Shown: positions 1-12,587, counted from the first letter of the stretch. The stretch is DNA of 41,128 nt from Candidatus Desulfovibrio gallistercoris (GCA_019118745.1 DWYJ01000039.1:1-41128); one strand, 5' to 3'. The notes: generated by a model from the letters alone, not told the origin. Numbers and translations: made by a program.

Positions 1-47
1 GAAGGGGAACCCCTCCCGCGCAGGCGGAGGGGTTCCCCTTCCCCCCA
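1..47. terminator. GC-rich hairpin at window edge
   Basis: A 16-bp perfect stem (1-16 paired with 26-41) closes a short loop and is followed by six C. It lies upstream of the shikimate kinase gene and most likely ends a gene outside the window. The hairpin is seen directly; its role as terminator is inferred, since no long T run follows on the plus strand. Confidence 0.55.
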
Positions 48-95
48 GAAAACGGACAGCGGAGCGCCCCATTTTCTGGCGTTCAGGAGACATTC

Positions 96-665
96 ATGCT
101 TATCTATCTGACCGGGCCGCGCGCCTGCGGCAAGACGAGCCTTGGCCGGGCGCTGGCGACGGCCCTAGACCTGCCCTTCGTGGATACGGATCACTACTTG
201 CGGGAGCGCAGCGGTGAAGAGGTCGCCGCCATCGTGGCCCGTGAAGGCTGGGAAGGCTTCCGCCGCCGGGAAAGCGCCGTCCTGCGCGAGGTGGCCGCCG
301 GGCTGGAAGACGGCTCCGCTGCGGCGGGAGCCGCTGCTCAGGAAGCGGGGCCGGTGTGGCGCGGCGTGGTGGCCACGGGCGGCGGCATGGTGCTGGCCGA
401 AGAGAACCGCCGCTTCATGCGCGAGACGGGCCGCGTCCTCTTTTTGGACGTGCCGGTGGCGGAGCTGGTGCGGCGGTTGAGCCGCAACCCGCTGGAGGCG
501 CAACGCCCCTCGCTGACGGGCAAGAGCCTGACCGAAGAAGTGGCCGAGGTGCTGGCGCAGCGTCTCCCGCTGTATGAAGAGGCCCACCACCGCCTGGATG
601 CCGCCCGACCGCTCCGGGATGTCTGCGCGCAGGCTCTGGCCCTGCTCGCTCAGGCTGTCGCATGA
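96..665 (+). CDS. aroL: Shikimate kinase, AroL-like
   Basis: Phosphorylates shikimate with ATP to shikimate 3-phosphate in the cytoplasm, a late step of the chorismate pathway to aromatic amino acids. The 189-residue protein has a Walker A loop (GPRACGKTS, residues 7-15), the DTD magnesium/shikimate motif at 30-32, a substrate-binding GGG at 95-97 and a lid with RPSLTGK near 137. The wording around these motifs is closer to E. coli AroL than to AroK. Residues about 70-89 form an Ala/Gly-rich insertion not typical of AroL. AGGAGA at 85-90 fixes the ATG. The stop overlaps the start of the next gene by 4 bases, so the two are probably translated together. The function is well supported; AroK versus AroL is naming only. 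Confidence 0.93.
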   Translation: MLIYLTGPRACGKTSLGRALATALDLPFVDTDHYLRERSGEEVAAIVAREGWEGFRRRESAVLREVAAGLEDGSAAAGAAAQEAGPVWRGVVATGGGMVLAEENRRFMRETGRVLFLDVPVAELVRRLSRNPLEAQRPSLTGKSLTEEVAEVLAQRLPLYEEAHHRLDAARPLRDVCAQALALLAQAVA

Positions 666-1723
666 GGGACGCGCCGTCCATCTCGGTCCTTGTCCCGGTC
701 TGGAACGGGGTCGCCGATGGCGGCGGCCGTTTGCGGGCGGCCTTTGAAAGCCTTTTTGCCCAATGCGGCACGGCGCAGGCCCCGCTGCCCTCGCTGGAGA
801 TCATTGCCGTGGACGACGGTTCCGACGACGGCACGCCCGCCGTGCTGGATGAGCTGGCCCGCGCGGACGGCCGCCTGCGGATCGTCCGGGTGCCGCACGG
901 CGGCATCGCCCGGGCGCTCAATGCCGGTCTGGACGCGGCGCGGGGCGAGTTCATCGCCCGCATGGACGCCGACGACGTGGCCCATCCGCAGCGTCTGGCC
1001 CGGCAGGCGGCGCATCTGCGGCAACAGCCGGAGCTGGACGTCAGCGCCAGCCGTGTGCGTTTCGGCGGCGATGCGCGCACGGCGTACGGCTTTGCCCATT
1101 ATGTGGACTGGCAGAACAGCCTGTGCAGCCATGAAGAGATGGCCCGCAACCGCTTTCGGGACACGCCGGTCTGCCACCCTTCGGCCATGTTCCGCCGTTC
1201 GGCCGTCGCCCGCTTCGGCGGTTATGCCGACGGCGACTTTGCCGAGGACTGGGAGCTGTGGCTGCGCTGGTTCCACGCCGGGGCCCGCATGGAAAAACTG
1301 CTGGAGGAGCTGCTCGTCTGGAACGATCCCCCCGGCAGACTGACCCGCACGGACGCCCGTTACGCCGATGCCGCCAATGATGCGCTGCGCGCCCGCTGGC
1401 TGGCCCGCCATCTGCGCCGTCAGGGGCTGGAACGGGTCTGGGTGCTGGGCGCGGGCCGGGTGGCGCGCCGCCGCCTTGCGCCGCTCTGGGACGAGGGCAT
1501 CGAACCGGCGGCTTTCATCGACATCGATCCGCACAAGATCGGCCGGCAGGTGCCCCTGCGCGCGGGCGATGCCCGCCGCGTGCCTGTCCTCTCCCGTCAG
1601 GCGCTGCCGCCGCCGGGGACGGGCCTGTTGCTCAATGCGCTGACGGCCCACGGGGCGGCCGAGGAGGCCGCCGCCTGGCTGAAAGGCGCGGGATATGCGC
1701 CGGAAGACTGGCTGCTGGTCTGA
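662..1723 (+). CDS. Family 2 glycosyltransferase with C-terminal nucleotide-binding-like region
   Basis: Probably a cytoplasmic GT-A glycosyltransferase that moves a sugar from a nucleotide sugar to an unknown acceptor. Residues about 6-220 carry the GT2 signatures: a beta-strand start SISVLVPVWNG, DDGSDDGT at 51-58, the metal-binding DADD at 102-105 and the ED of a putative catalytic-base loop at 195-196. Beyond residue 255 lies a second module with a glycine motif (VLGAGRVARR, 261-270) and FIDIDPHKIG (285-294), which resembles the Rossmann-like N-terminus of sugar-modifying acyltransferases. This module has no visible catalytic domain of its own. The ATGA overlap with aroL and the lack of a Shine-Dalgarno sequence suggest translational coupling. 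Acceptor and product cannot be read from sequence. Confidence 0.85.
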   Translation: MRDAPSISVLVPVWNGVADGGGRLRAAFESLFAQCGTAQAPLPSLEIIAVDDGSDDGTPAVLDELARADGRLRIVRVPHGGIARALNAGLDAARGEFIARMDADDVAHPQRLARQAAHLRQQPELDVSASRVRFGGDARTAYGFAHYVDWQNSLCSHEEMARNRFRDTPVCHPSAMFRRSAVARFGGYADGDFAEDWELWLRWFHAGARMEKLLEELLVWNDPPGRLTRTDARYADAANDALRARWLARHLRRQGLERVWVLGAGRVARRRLAPLWDEGIEPAAFIDIDPHKIGRQVPLRAGDARRVPVLSRQALPPPGTGLLLNALTAHGAAEEAAAWLKGAGYAPEDWLLV

Positions 1724-1801
1724 ACAGACGCTTTTTTTGCCGCAACGACGCGAAACAGCGGTCATTCCGGTCTGACGGCCTGCCGGCCGGGCGCAAAGGC
1801 T

Positions 1802-1830
1802 TTGACAGAAGCCCCTCCATGCCGTACTGT
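1802..1830 (+). promoter_or_regulatory. Sigma-70 type promoter of the ATP synthase operon
   Basis: TTGACA (1802-1807), 17 bases, TACTGT (1825-1830). The -35 box is perfect and the -10 box matches TATAAT at three positions including the invariant T/A/T frame. Transcription would start near 1837, leaving a leader of about 58 bases before the first gene at 1895. Confidence 0.7.
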
Positions 1831-1894
1831 AGACGGGCCGATAATCCGTCCCTTCGGGGATATTCCCCGGCAATCATCCACGAGGAGAAGCCCA

Positions 1895-2314
1895 ATGCTG
1901 GATCTCAATATCACTCTGCTCTTCCAGTTGGCGAACTTTCTGATCGCCCTCTTCGTCCTGAATATCCTGCTCATCCGCCCCATACGGCGCATCATCCGGC
2001 AGCGCAAGGACGTCATGGACGGCATGCGCGGCGAAGCCGAATCCTTTGAGGATGAAGCCGCCAAACGGCTGGACAACTACGAGGCGGCCCTTGTGCAGGC
2101 GCGGCGCGACGCCGCCCGCCTCTGTGACGAAGGCCGCAGCGCGGGCGCCGCGGAACAGCAGGTCATCGTGGGCGATGCCCAGAAAAAGGCCCAGGAGATC
2201 CTGGCCCAGACCCGTCGGGAACTGGAAGCCGAAGCCCAGCAGACCCTTGCCGCCCTGCGCGGTCAGGTGGCCAGCCTCTCCGCCATGACGGCGGAAAAGG
2301 TGCTGCGGGGCTAG
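1895..2314 (+). CDS. atpF': ATP synthase Fo subunit b'
   Basis: One of two unequal b-type subunits that form the peripheral stalk holding F1 static against the membrane rotor. The 139-residue protein has one N-terminal membrane helix (about 5-30) ending in RPIRRIIRQRK and then a long charged, Ala-rich helix suited to coiled-coil dimerisation, as expected for b'. It is the first gene of the operon, before b. AGGAG at 1883-1887 selects the ATG at 1895; the frame is open further upstream to 1802, but that stretch overlaps the promoter. Its TAG stop (2312-2314) is also the first triplet of a dispersed repeat element. Confidence 0.93.
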   Translation: MLDLNITLLFQLANFLIALFVLNILLIRPIRRIIRQRKDVMDGMRGEAESFEDEAAKRLDNYEAALVQARRDAARLCDEGRSAGAAEQQVIVGDAQKKAQEILAQTRRELEAEAQQTLAALRGQVASLSAMTAEKVLRG

Positions 2315-2385
2315 AGCGCTTTGCCCGTGAGAAGGGCAGGACGCATGGTTTGGAGCGCGAAGCGCCGCAAACTGAAAATGCTCCA
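2312..2385 (-). repeat. Short copy (A) of the 148-bp TAGAGC element
   Basis: Begins TAGAGCGCTTT and ends AAAATGCTCCA, near-inverted termini. Positions about 2338-2385 match the reverse complement of the left third of the full copies at 14923 and 21155 (shared CATGGTTTGGA, GCGAAGCG, AAAATGCTC). The middle is deleted, so it is about 74 bp instead of 148. A small GCCC/GGGC hairpin (2323-2337) follows the stop codon. It lies inside the ATP synthase operon between b' and b, and supplies the b' stop codon. Confidence 0.8.
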
Positions 2386-2421
2386 GGATACGCAACCGGC
2401 AACGGCAAGGGGGTAATCACC

Positions 2422-3009
2422 TTGAAAATGTGGAAACATACAGGCCGCAGGGTCGCGCGGCAGACGGTGCTCGTCACGGCGCTTACCCTGCTCATGACCG
2501 CCGCAGCTCTGGCGGCGGAAGAACACGCCGCGCCCCGCTGGGGAGATTTCGGCTGGCGTGTCCTTAACTTCGTCCTGTTTGCGGGCATCCTCTGGTATTT
2601 CGTGGGCGGTCTGGCCCGCAAATACTTCAGCGGCCGCCGCCGGCAGATACAGGAAGGGCTCGACGATCTGGAACAGCGCCGCAGCGACGCCAAGAAGCGT
2701 CTGGCCGAGGTGGAACAGCGCATCGCCCACCTGGAAGCCGAACGCAAGGCCATCCTTGATGAAAGCGCCGCCCAGGCCGAACGCCTGAAGGCCGGCATCC
2801 TGGACGAGGCCCGCCGTCAGGCCGACCAGATCCTCGAACAGGCTCGCCGTACGGCGGAGAACGAAGGCCGCACCATCCTTGCGGAAGTGCGTGCCGCCGT
2901 AGCCGACGAGATCGTGGACGCCGCCCAGAAGGCTCTGGTGGAGAAGCTGGATGCCCAGGGGCATGAGGCGCTCATTGCCAAATCGCTCAACAAGGTGGTG
3001 CTGCAATGA
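2422..3009 (+). CDS. atpF: ATP synthase Fo subunit b
   Basis: Second peripheral-stalk subunit. The protein has two hydrophobic stretches: residues about 14-32, which look like a cleavable signal peptide ending in LAA, and about 46-62, the usual membrane anchor (VLNFVLFAGILWYFV). A long charged coiled coil follows. The signal-like extension is longer than in E. coli b. The start is uncertain: AAGGGGG (2407-2413) sits 8 bases before a TTG at 2422 and 14 before an ATG at 2428. I prefer TTG because of spacing; the two differ by two residues. An ATG further upstream at 2344 would fall inside the repeat element and lacks a ribosome site. The stop overlaps atpH by 4 bases. Confidence 0.92.
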   Translation: MKMWKHTGRRVARQTVLVTALTLLMTAAALAAEEHAAPRWGDFGWRVLNFVLFAGILWYFVGGLARKYFSGRRRQIQEGLDDLEQRRSDAKKRLAEVEQRIAHLEAERKAILDESAAQAERLKAGILDEARRQADQILEQARRTAENEGRTILAEVRAAVADEIVDAAQKALVEKLDAQGHEALIAKSLNKVVLQ

Positions 3010-3557
3010 CAGACTCCATGATCGCACGCCGGTACGCGGCCGCGCTCTTTGCCCTTGGCCGCGAGCAGGGCGAGGAGGCGCTCGGCCGTTACAATACGGA
3101 TCTGCAGGCCCTGTGCGAGCAGGTGCAGGCGGTCCCGGCCCTTGCGGCGGTGCTGAAAAGCCCGATCATCGCCACGGCGGAAAAGAAGGCCATCCTCTCC
3201 GCCGTGCTGAAAAAAATGAAGATCGACCAGACGGTCCGCAACTTCTGTCTATTGCTGGCCGACAAGGAACGCCTGGCATGCCTGGGCGATATTGTGCGCT
3301 GCTACGGCACGCTGCTGGACGAGGCGAGGGGAATTCTCCGCGGCAGGCTCACCACCGCCGTGGAACTTACCGAAGAAAAGCAGGTCGCTCTCAAGGCCGA
3401 GCTGGAACAGAAAGCCGGGACATCCATCGAACTGGGCTTTGACGTGGATCCCGACATTCTCGGCGGCATCGTCCTCAAGGTGGGCGACAAGGTGCTGGAC
3501 GCCAGTCTGCGCGCTCAACTGGCAATCCTTCGGGAGACATTCAAGAGGGGTGAATAG
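3006..3557 (+). CDS. atpH: ATP synthase F1 subunit delta
   Basis: Joins the peripheral stalk to the top of the alpha3beta3 head. It is 183 residues, normal for the OSCP/delta family, with the helical N-terminal domain (IARRYAAALFALG near the start) and a C-terminal domain ending in the family pattern DPDILGGIVLKVGDKVLDAS (about 147-166). The ATG at 3006 overlaps the atpF stop. The gene leads directly into atpA, 3 bases after its stop. Confidence 0.95.
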   Translation: MTDSMIARRYAAALFALGREQGEEALGRYNTDLQALCEQVQAVPALAAVLKSPIIATAEKKAILSAVLKKMKIDQTVRNFCLLLADKERLACLGDIVRCYGTLLDEARGILRGRLTTAVELTEEKQVALKAELEQKAGTSIELGFDVDPDILGGIVLKVGDKVLDASLRAQLAILRETFKRGE

Positions 3558-3560
3558 CAG

Positions 3561-5069
<1,509 letters not shown>

Positions 5070-5084
5070 CGCCGGGAGGAAACC

Positions 5085-7401
<2,317 letters not shown>

Positions 7402-7420
7402 GGCATAGCGGAGGATACGC

Positions 7421-7819
7421 ATGAGCACGCTGCAACTGGAGATCGTCACCCCGGACAAGACCGTGGTCAGCACGGAGACGGATATGGTCGTCTGCCCCGG
7501 CGTCATGGGTGAATTCGGCGTGCTGCCGCATCACGTCTCTCTGCTTTCGGCCCTGAAAATCGGCCCTCTTCGCTACAGCGACAACGGCAGGGATCAGTAC
7601 ATCTTCATTTCCGGCGGCTTTGCCGACGTGAACGAGAACGTGCTGACCGTGCTGGCCGAGTCGGCGGAACGAGCCGAGGACATTGACGTGGCGCGCGCTG
7701 AAGCCGCCAAACGACGCGCCGAGGAACGCCTGAGCCGGCGCAGCGAGGATCTGGACGTCAAGCGGGCGGAAGCCGCCCTGCAACGTGCCGTGACCCGCCT
7801 GGATCTGGCTCGCCGCTAG
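7421..7819 (+). CDS. atpC: ATP synthase F1 subunit epsilon
   Basis: Rotor-foot subunit that links gamma to the c ring and can inhibit ATP hydrolysis. It is 132 residues: an N-terminal beta-sandwich ([14 protein letters not shown] to about 85, including [13 protein letters not shown]) and a C-terminal helical hairpin rich in Arg, Ala and Glu. It is the last gene of the operon; a strong terminator follows 21 bases after the stop. GGAGG lies just before the ATG. Subunits a and c are not in this window and must be encoded elsewhere. Confidence 0.95.
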   Translation: MSTLQLEIVTPDKTVVSTETDMVVCPGVMGEFGVLPHHVSLLSALKIGPLRYSDNGRDQYIFISGGFADVNENVLTVLAESAERAEDIDVARAEAAKRRAEERLSRRSEDLDVKRAEAALQRAVTRLDLARR

Positions 7820-7840
7820 CCTTCCGCGGCAAGAACGCAT

Positions 7841-7877
7841 ACAGGGCCGGAAGAGAGATCTTCCGGCCCTGTTTTAT
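7841..7877 (+). terminator. Terminator of the ATP synthase operon
   Basis: A 14-bp perfect stem (7841-7854 with 7859-7872) with a GAGA loop overlaps a T-rich tail (TTTTATT, 7872-7878). It directly follows atpC. Confidence 0.9.
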
Positions 7878-7881
7878 TGTG

Positions 7882-7892
7882 AAAATGCTCTA
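7882..7892. repeat. Solo terminus (G) of the 148-bp element
   Basis: AAAATGCTCTA, identical to the right end of the copy at 14923-15070, stands alone directly after the ATP operon terminator. No body of the element is visible to the left, so this is either a deletion remnant or a chance match; 11 identical bases next to another gene end favour a remnant. Confidence 0.5.
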
Positions 7893-8040
7893 CTGCTTTG
7901 GGGGGAGCCCCCTCACCCTGCGCGCTTTTATCAGGGGAAAACGCAGGGGCGCTGTGCGCACCGCCCTCGAGGCAGGCGGAGCATGCACTGTTAATTTGCC
8001 GTATATGTTGAAATGATTAACAAATTTACATCAACAGGCC

Positions 8041-9266
8041 CTAGTCGTCATCATCCTCATCATCTTCATCGTCGTCATAATCTATCGCATCATCCCATCT
8101 GTCCGGCGGGAGGAAACCCGGCTGGAATTCCGCGTAATCGACGCCGGGCAAAGGTTCCTTGCTCAGTTCGATGGAACGGGCGGTAGCGCACCAGGCGCCC
8201 ACATGTTCAAAACCATCGGCCCCGGCCGGGTAGTCCCCTTCCACATCGCCGCGGTTGCCGATGACCAGCAGGAGCGGCAGCGGCATGGCGGCCTTGCCGC
8301 CGTCGTGCGGGCAGTGTTCCAGGTCGATGAAGACCTTGAGCGCATGATTGTAGATATAGCGCAGGCCCTTATCAGACGAATTGCGTTTGTCCACATCGCG
8401 CCAGGTGTAATTTTCCGTTGCGAAGCCGCACAAATCCTTGAATCCGTTCTGCGCCATGTCAGCGCACAAATCCTCGTTGCCCGGCAGTTCCCAGCCCGAC
8501 CGGGCATCCGTCGCGACGGCGTAGACCCGGTCGCCCTTCCAGTCTCCGGCAAGCAGATTTTGCAGATCCCAAAAGATCTCGCAGCCCCCGCCTCGGGGAC
8601 GGCCAGATCGCGCATGCTGAGCATGTAGTAGCCGAAGTATTCGCGCTTATCCACGTTGACCAGCTCATAATAGCGCCCGACCCCCATTTCCGTGAAGTTC
8701 GGCCGGAACTCCTCGTAATCCACGTCTTCCAACGGCTCCTTGCGGATCTCGATGGAACGCACGCTATCGATCCACCATGCTTCGGCCTCCTCCATCTCCT
8801 CCGCGGCGTCCTCATCTTCCACATCAAAATCAAAGTCGCTGCCGCCCGGGGCGATCAGCAGCGGCAGAGGCGCAATGTCGTCCAGATTGACGGGGCAATG
8901 CGCCAGATCAAGGAAGACTTCCAGCTCATGGTTGTAGATATAGCGCAGGCCGTGATCCTCGGTATCCACTTCATCCGGTTGCAGCTTCCTGCACTCGTGG
9001 CAGGCAAATCCGTACAGGCTCTTGATGCCCAGCTCCTTCCGGGCCGCGGCCAGTTCGCCGCTGTAGCTGTCGTCATCGTCGGGCAGATGACTCGCGACGA
9101 CATAGACCCTGTCCCCCTTCCAGGGCCCGGCCAGCAGATTATGCAGGGCCCGCACCAGCGGATCATGGTGATAGCACCATTCCGCCATTTTTGCGCCACC
9201 GCCGAAGTCGTGGGGAGAGAGCGACTCCTTCTTGTCCAGATTGACGATCATATTATAGCTTCCCAT
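8041..9266 (-). pseudogene. Two-domain protein of an uncharacterised family, frameshifted in domain 2
   Basis: Function unknown. The ATG at 9264-9266 has AGGAGGAAC in front. Domain 1 (about residues 1-190) and the start of domain 2 read well in one frame. Near 8585-8593 the similarity to the neighbouring paralogue jumps to another frame (GGCEIFWDLQNLLAGDWKGD onward), which stays open to 8041. Total length is 1226 bp, one short of a multiple of three, so one base restored in the G-rich GGCGGGGG tract (minus strand) would give a 408-residue protein. Left as is, the first frame runs on nonsensically to 8163. The restored C-terminus is an acidic tail of Asp and Glu. The shift may be a real mutation, a phase-variable tract (weak, five identical bases) or a sequencing error. 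The domain motifs are those described for the gene upstream. Confidence 0.75.
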
Positions 9267-9315
9267 GTGTTCCTCCTGTCATATGTACTTGTGGCCACGG
9301 AATGCCGGTGGGCCT

Positions 9316-10518
9316 TCACTCCGTTACGATGATGGGGCCGGACCAGGCATCCCGCTCCTTCCGTTCCAGAAAATTCGGCCGGAATTCCGGGTAATCGACG
9401 CCCGGCAACGGCTCCTTGCTCACCTCGATGGAACGGACGCTGGCGCACCACTTCCCCATATGCTCGAAGCCGTCATCCTCCGGCGCGAGGTCCAGCGCGG
9501 CATCCCCCACATTGCCGATGGTCAGCAAAAGCGGCAAGGGGGCGATGCAGGCCCTATCCTCCTCCGACACGGGACAATGCTTCAGATCGACATACTCCTT
9601 GAGGGCATGGTTATAAAGGTAGCGTATGCCGTGATCCTCCGTATCCACGACCGCACCAAGCCCCGTGAAATGTTTTTCCGCGTAGAGGAAGAGCCCCTTT
9701 TCCTCGCTTTTGGCCAGCTCGGCGCAAAGCTCGTCGTTTCCGGGAAATTCCCAGCCTTTCAGCGCGTCGTTGGCGACGACGTACACGCGGTCGCCCTTCC
9801 AGTCTCCGGCAAGGAGGTTATGCAGGATGTGCACCATTTCGCACCGGCAGCAGGCCCAGCTCAGCAGCTGGAGATCATAGGCGCCGAACAGCAGACGCTT
9901 GTCCACATTGACGATATAATAATGGCGTCCCGTCGGCACCTCCGTGAACCCGGGCCGGAATTCCGCGTAATCGACGTTCTTGAGCGGCGTTCTGCTTACC
10001 TCGATGGAACGGACGGTATCACACCACGTCCCCACATGATCAACGCACTCTTCCGGCAGAAAATCAAAATTGCCGCCGGCCGGGGCGTCATGCCCCATGA
10101 CGATGAGCAGCGGCAGCGGCGCGATCCAGTCCGTATATCGCGGGCAGTGCTCCAGATCGATGAACACCTTGAGGGCATGATTGTAGATATAACGGATGTC
10201 ATGATCCTCGATATCCGTATCCTCCGGCCCCAGCGGCGTGTAGTGCTCGCTCGCATACGCGTACAGACTTTTGGCGCCGGTCCCCCGCAGGGCCTCGGAC
10301 AACGCCGCCTTGTAGCGGGAGTCATAACTTGCCAGCGCATAGTCCGAGACGGCGTAGACCCTGTCTCCCTTCCAGCGGTTTTCCAGCAGGTTGTGCAGCG
10401 CCAGGATCACGCGGTTCCCCTGATAGCACCATTCCGCCATTTTCGCGCCGTGATCAAAGTCATGCGGCGAAAGCAGCTCCTTCTTGTCCACATTGACGAT
10501 CAGGTAATAGACGCCCAT
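9316..10518 (-). CDS. Two-domain protein of an uncharacterised family
   Basis: Function unknown. It is 400 residues, two copies of one domain (about 1-191 and 198-388). Each copy has in order: YYxIVNVDKR/K near its start, a WKGDRVYxV block (49-57 in copy 1), RYIYNHALKxxxDLxHCP (109-126 in copy 1), a hydrophobic APLPLLI strand, a VGTW/MGKW segment, a VRSIEVS strand and a DYxEFRPxF end. This pattern recalls a widespread bacterial protein family that begins VNLDKREYL-x-PH and has no known function; that link is from memory. There is no signal peptide or membrane helix, so it should be cytoplasmic. GGGAGGAAG precedes the ATG at 10518; the frame is open upstream but has no better start. The frameshifted paralogue lies 49 bases downstream on the same strand, so the two arose by duplication and are probably co-transcribed. 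Confidence 0.75.
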   Translation of the reverse strand: MGVYYLIVNVDKKELLSPHDFDHGAKMAEWCYQGNRVILALHNLLENRWKGDRVYAVSDYALASYDSRYKAALSEALRGTGAKSLYAYASEHYTPLGPEDTDIEDHDIRYIYNHALKVFIDLEHCPRYTDWIAPLPLLIVMGHDAPAGGNFDFLPEECVDHVGTWCDTVRSIEVSRTPLKNVDYAEFRPGFTEVPTGRHYYIVNVDKRLLFGAYDLQLLSWACCRCEMVHILHNLLAGDWKGDRVYVVANDALKGWEFPGNDELCAELAKSEEKGLFLYAEKHFTGLGAVVDTEDHGIRYLYNHALKEYVDLKHCPVSEEDRACIAPLPLLLTIGNVGDAALDLAPEDDGFEHMGKWCASVRSIEVSKEPLPGVDYPEFRPNFLERKERDAWSGPIIVTE

Positions 10519-10674
10519 AGCTTCCTCCCTCCATGTCGAGTCTTTCACGCCAGCCCCTTCCGTATTGCGGAGGGGCGGCAAACCTCGCACACTTTCCACC
10601 GCAACCGGCGCACGTCTGGATACTGCCTGTAACGTCGGCTTATCCGGCAGGTAACAAAGGACGTCCGACGATGG

Positions 10675-10700
10675 ATAAAAAAAATGCCCCGTAAGGGGCA
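10675..10700 (-). terminator. lepA terminator
   Basis: On the minus strand TGCCCC-TTAC-GGGGCA (10700-10685) is followed by eight T (10684-10677). It lies 17 bases after the lepA stop. The rest of 10519-10674 is the leader of the downstream gene; it holds one imperfect hairpin (about 10553-10575) and no promoter I could call. Confidence 0.92.
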
Positions 10701-10716
10701 AAGGAAAAACGGAGAC

Positions 10717-12522
10717 TTATTCGTCCCCCACCTTGAGCGCGGCGAGGAAGGCCTCCTGCGGCAGCTCCACATTGCCCATGCGCTTCATGCGCTTCTTGCC
10801 TTCCTTCTGCTTTTCCAGCAGCTTGCGCTTGCGGGTGATGTCGCCGCCGTAGCACTTGGCGGTCACGTCCTTACGGAAGGCGGAGACCGTCTCGCGGGCG
10901 ATGATCTTCTGGCCGATGGCCGCCTGGATGGCCACCTGGAAGAGCTGGCGCGGGATGGTGCGCTTGAGCTTGAGGGCCAGCGCCCGCCCGTAGGGGTAGG
11001 CGCGCTCACGGTGCACGATGACGGCCAGCGCGTCCACCGGTTCGCCGTTGAGCATGATGTCCAGCTTGACGAGATCCGAGGCCCGGTAGTCGATGGGCTG
11101 ATAATCCATGCTGGCGTAACCGCGCGTGGCGGACTTGAGCCGGTCGAAAAAGTCGTAGACGATCTCCGCAAAGGGCAGCTCGTAGGTCACCACCACGCGG
11201 TTGGCGGCCAGATAGTGCAGATTTTTCTGCGTGCCGCGCTTTTCCTCGCAGAGCTTCATGACGTTGCCCACATATTCGTTGGGCACGTGGATGTCCATGT
11301 TCACATAGGGCTCATAGAGGGTGCGGATCTTGGTGGGGTCGGGCAGATGGCTGGGGTTGTCGATCTCCAGCGTTTTGCCGTCGTTGGTCTCCACCTTGTA
11401 GATGACCGAGGGAGCGGTGGCGATGAGGTCCACCTCGAACTCGCGTTCCAGTCGCTCCTGGATGATCTCCATATGCAGCAGACCGAGGAAGCCGCAGCGG
11501 AAGCCGAAGCCCAGCGCCTGCGAGGTCTCCGGTTCGAAGCTGAAGGCCGCGTCGTTGAGCTGGAGTTTCTCCAGCGCGGCCTTGAGGTTTTCGTAATCGT
11601 CGGAATCCGAAGGATAGAGGCCGCAGAAGACCATAGGCTTCACTTCCTTGAAGCCCGGCACAGGCTCGTCCGCCGGATTGGCGGCCAGGGTGATGGTGTC
11701 GCCCACGCGCGCATCCCCCAGCTCCTTGATGGAACCGCAAAGGAAGCCCACTTCACCGGCGTGCAGCTCCGGCACGTCGGTGGATTCCGGCTGGAAGACG
11801 CCCAGGCGCAGCACGTCGTACTCCTTGCCCGTGCTCATGAGGCGGATGCGGTCGCCCAGCTTCACCGAACCGTCCACGATGCGGAAGAGCACCACCACGC
11901 CCTGATAGCTGTCGTACCACGAGTCGAAGATCAGCGCCTTGAGCGGCCCGTCCTCCTTGCCCTGCGGCGCGGGCAGACGGTGCACGATGGCTTCCAGCAC
12001 GTCCGGCACGCCCATGCCGGTCTTGGCGGAGACGGGCAGGGCATCGGAGCAGTCCAGCCCGATGGCTTCCTCTATCTCGCCCTTGACCCGGTCCACCTCG
12101 GCGCTGGGCAGGTCGATCTTGTTGAGCACCGGCACGATCTCGTGGTCATGGTCCAGCGCCAGATAGACGTTGGCCAGGGTCTGCGCCTCCACGCCCTGGG
12201 TGGCGTCCACCACCAGCAACGCGCCCTCACAGGCGGCCAGCGAGCGCGAGACCTCGTAATTGAAGTCCACATGGCCGGGGGTGTCGATGAGGTTGAGCTC
12301 GTACTCCTGCCCGTCCGCCGCCACATAGGGGATGCGCACGGTCTGCGCCTTGATAGTGATGCCGCGCTCCCGTTCCAGATCCATCTTGTCCAGATACTGC
12401 TGGCGCGCTTCCCGCTGGCTGACCACCTTGGTCAACTCGAGGATGCGGTCGGCAAGGGTGGACTTGCCGTGGTCGATATGGGCGATGATGCAGAAGTTAC
12501 GGATAAATTCCTGCTTGGGCAT
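10717..12522 (-). CDS. lepA: Elongation factor 4 (LepA), ribosome back-translocase GTPase
   Basis: Ribosome-bound GTPase that acts in translation initiation and elongation quality and back-translocates stalled ribosomes under stress. It is 601 residues, the usual length. Motifs: G1 AHIDHGKST (14-22), G3 DTPGH near 80, G4 NKIDLP, then EF-G-like domains II and III, domain V and the LepA-specific C-terminal domain ending with the conserved [17 protein letters not shown] stretch. The ATG start gives the canonical [16 protein letters not shown] beginning; its ribosome site is weak. Confidence 0.97.
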   Translation of the reverse strand: MPKQEFIRNFCIIAHIDHGKSTLADRILELTKVVSQREARQQYLDKMDLERERGITIKAQTVRIPYVAADGQEYELNLIDTPGHVDFNYEVSRSLAACEGALLVVDATQGVEAQTLANVYLALDHDHEIVPVLNKIDLPSAEVDRVKGEIEEAIGLDCSDALPVSAKTGMGVPDVLEAIVHRLPAPQGKEDGPLKALIFDSWYDSYQGVVVLFRIVDGSVKLGDRIRLMSTGKEYDVLRLGVFQPESTDVPELHAGEVGFLCGSIKELGDARVGDTITLAANPADEPVPGFKEVKPMVFCGLYPSDSDDYENLKAALEKLQLNDAAFSFEPETSQALGFGFRCGFLGLLHMEIIQERLEREFEVDLIATAPSVIYKVETNDGKTLEIDNPSHLPDPTKIRTLYEPYVNMDIHVPNEYVGNVMKLCEEKRGTQKNLHYLAANRVVVTYELPFAEIVYDFFDRLKSATRGYASMDYQPIDYRASDLVKLDIMLNGEPVDALAVIVHRERAYPYGRALALKLKRTIPRQLFQVAIQAAIGQKIIARETVSAFRKDVTAKCYGGDITRKRKLLEKQKEGKKRMKRMGNVELPQEAFLAALKVGDE

Positions 12523-12587
12523 GGTCGTCGAACTCGCTGAGGGTTAAAGCCATGACAGGGTGAGGCCCCGATGTCGCAAAGTCTTTT

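Noticed and set aside
7970-8037. AT-rich imperfect inverted repeat (CTGTTAATTTG ... CAAATTTACATCAACAG) as a terminator of the minus-strand gene
   Set aside because: Arms differ by a six-base gap and no T run follows, so support is too weak.
9265-10632. A 455-codon plus-strand frame opposite the two-domain gene
   Set aside because: Low-information composition; the minus frame shows an internal domain repeat and a paralogue, which a shadow would not.
10519-10674. Possible riboswitch in the leader of the two-domain gene
   Set aside because: Only one imperfect hairpin and some short GC repeats; no conserved riboswitch core was recognised.
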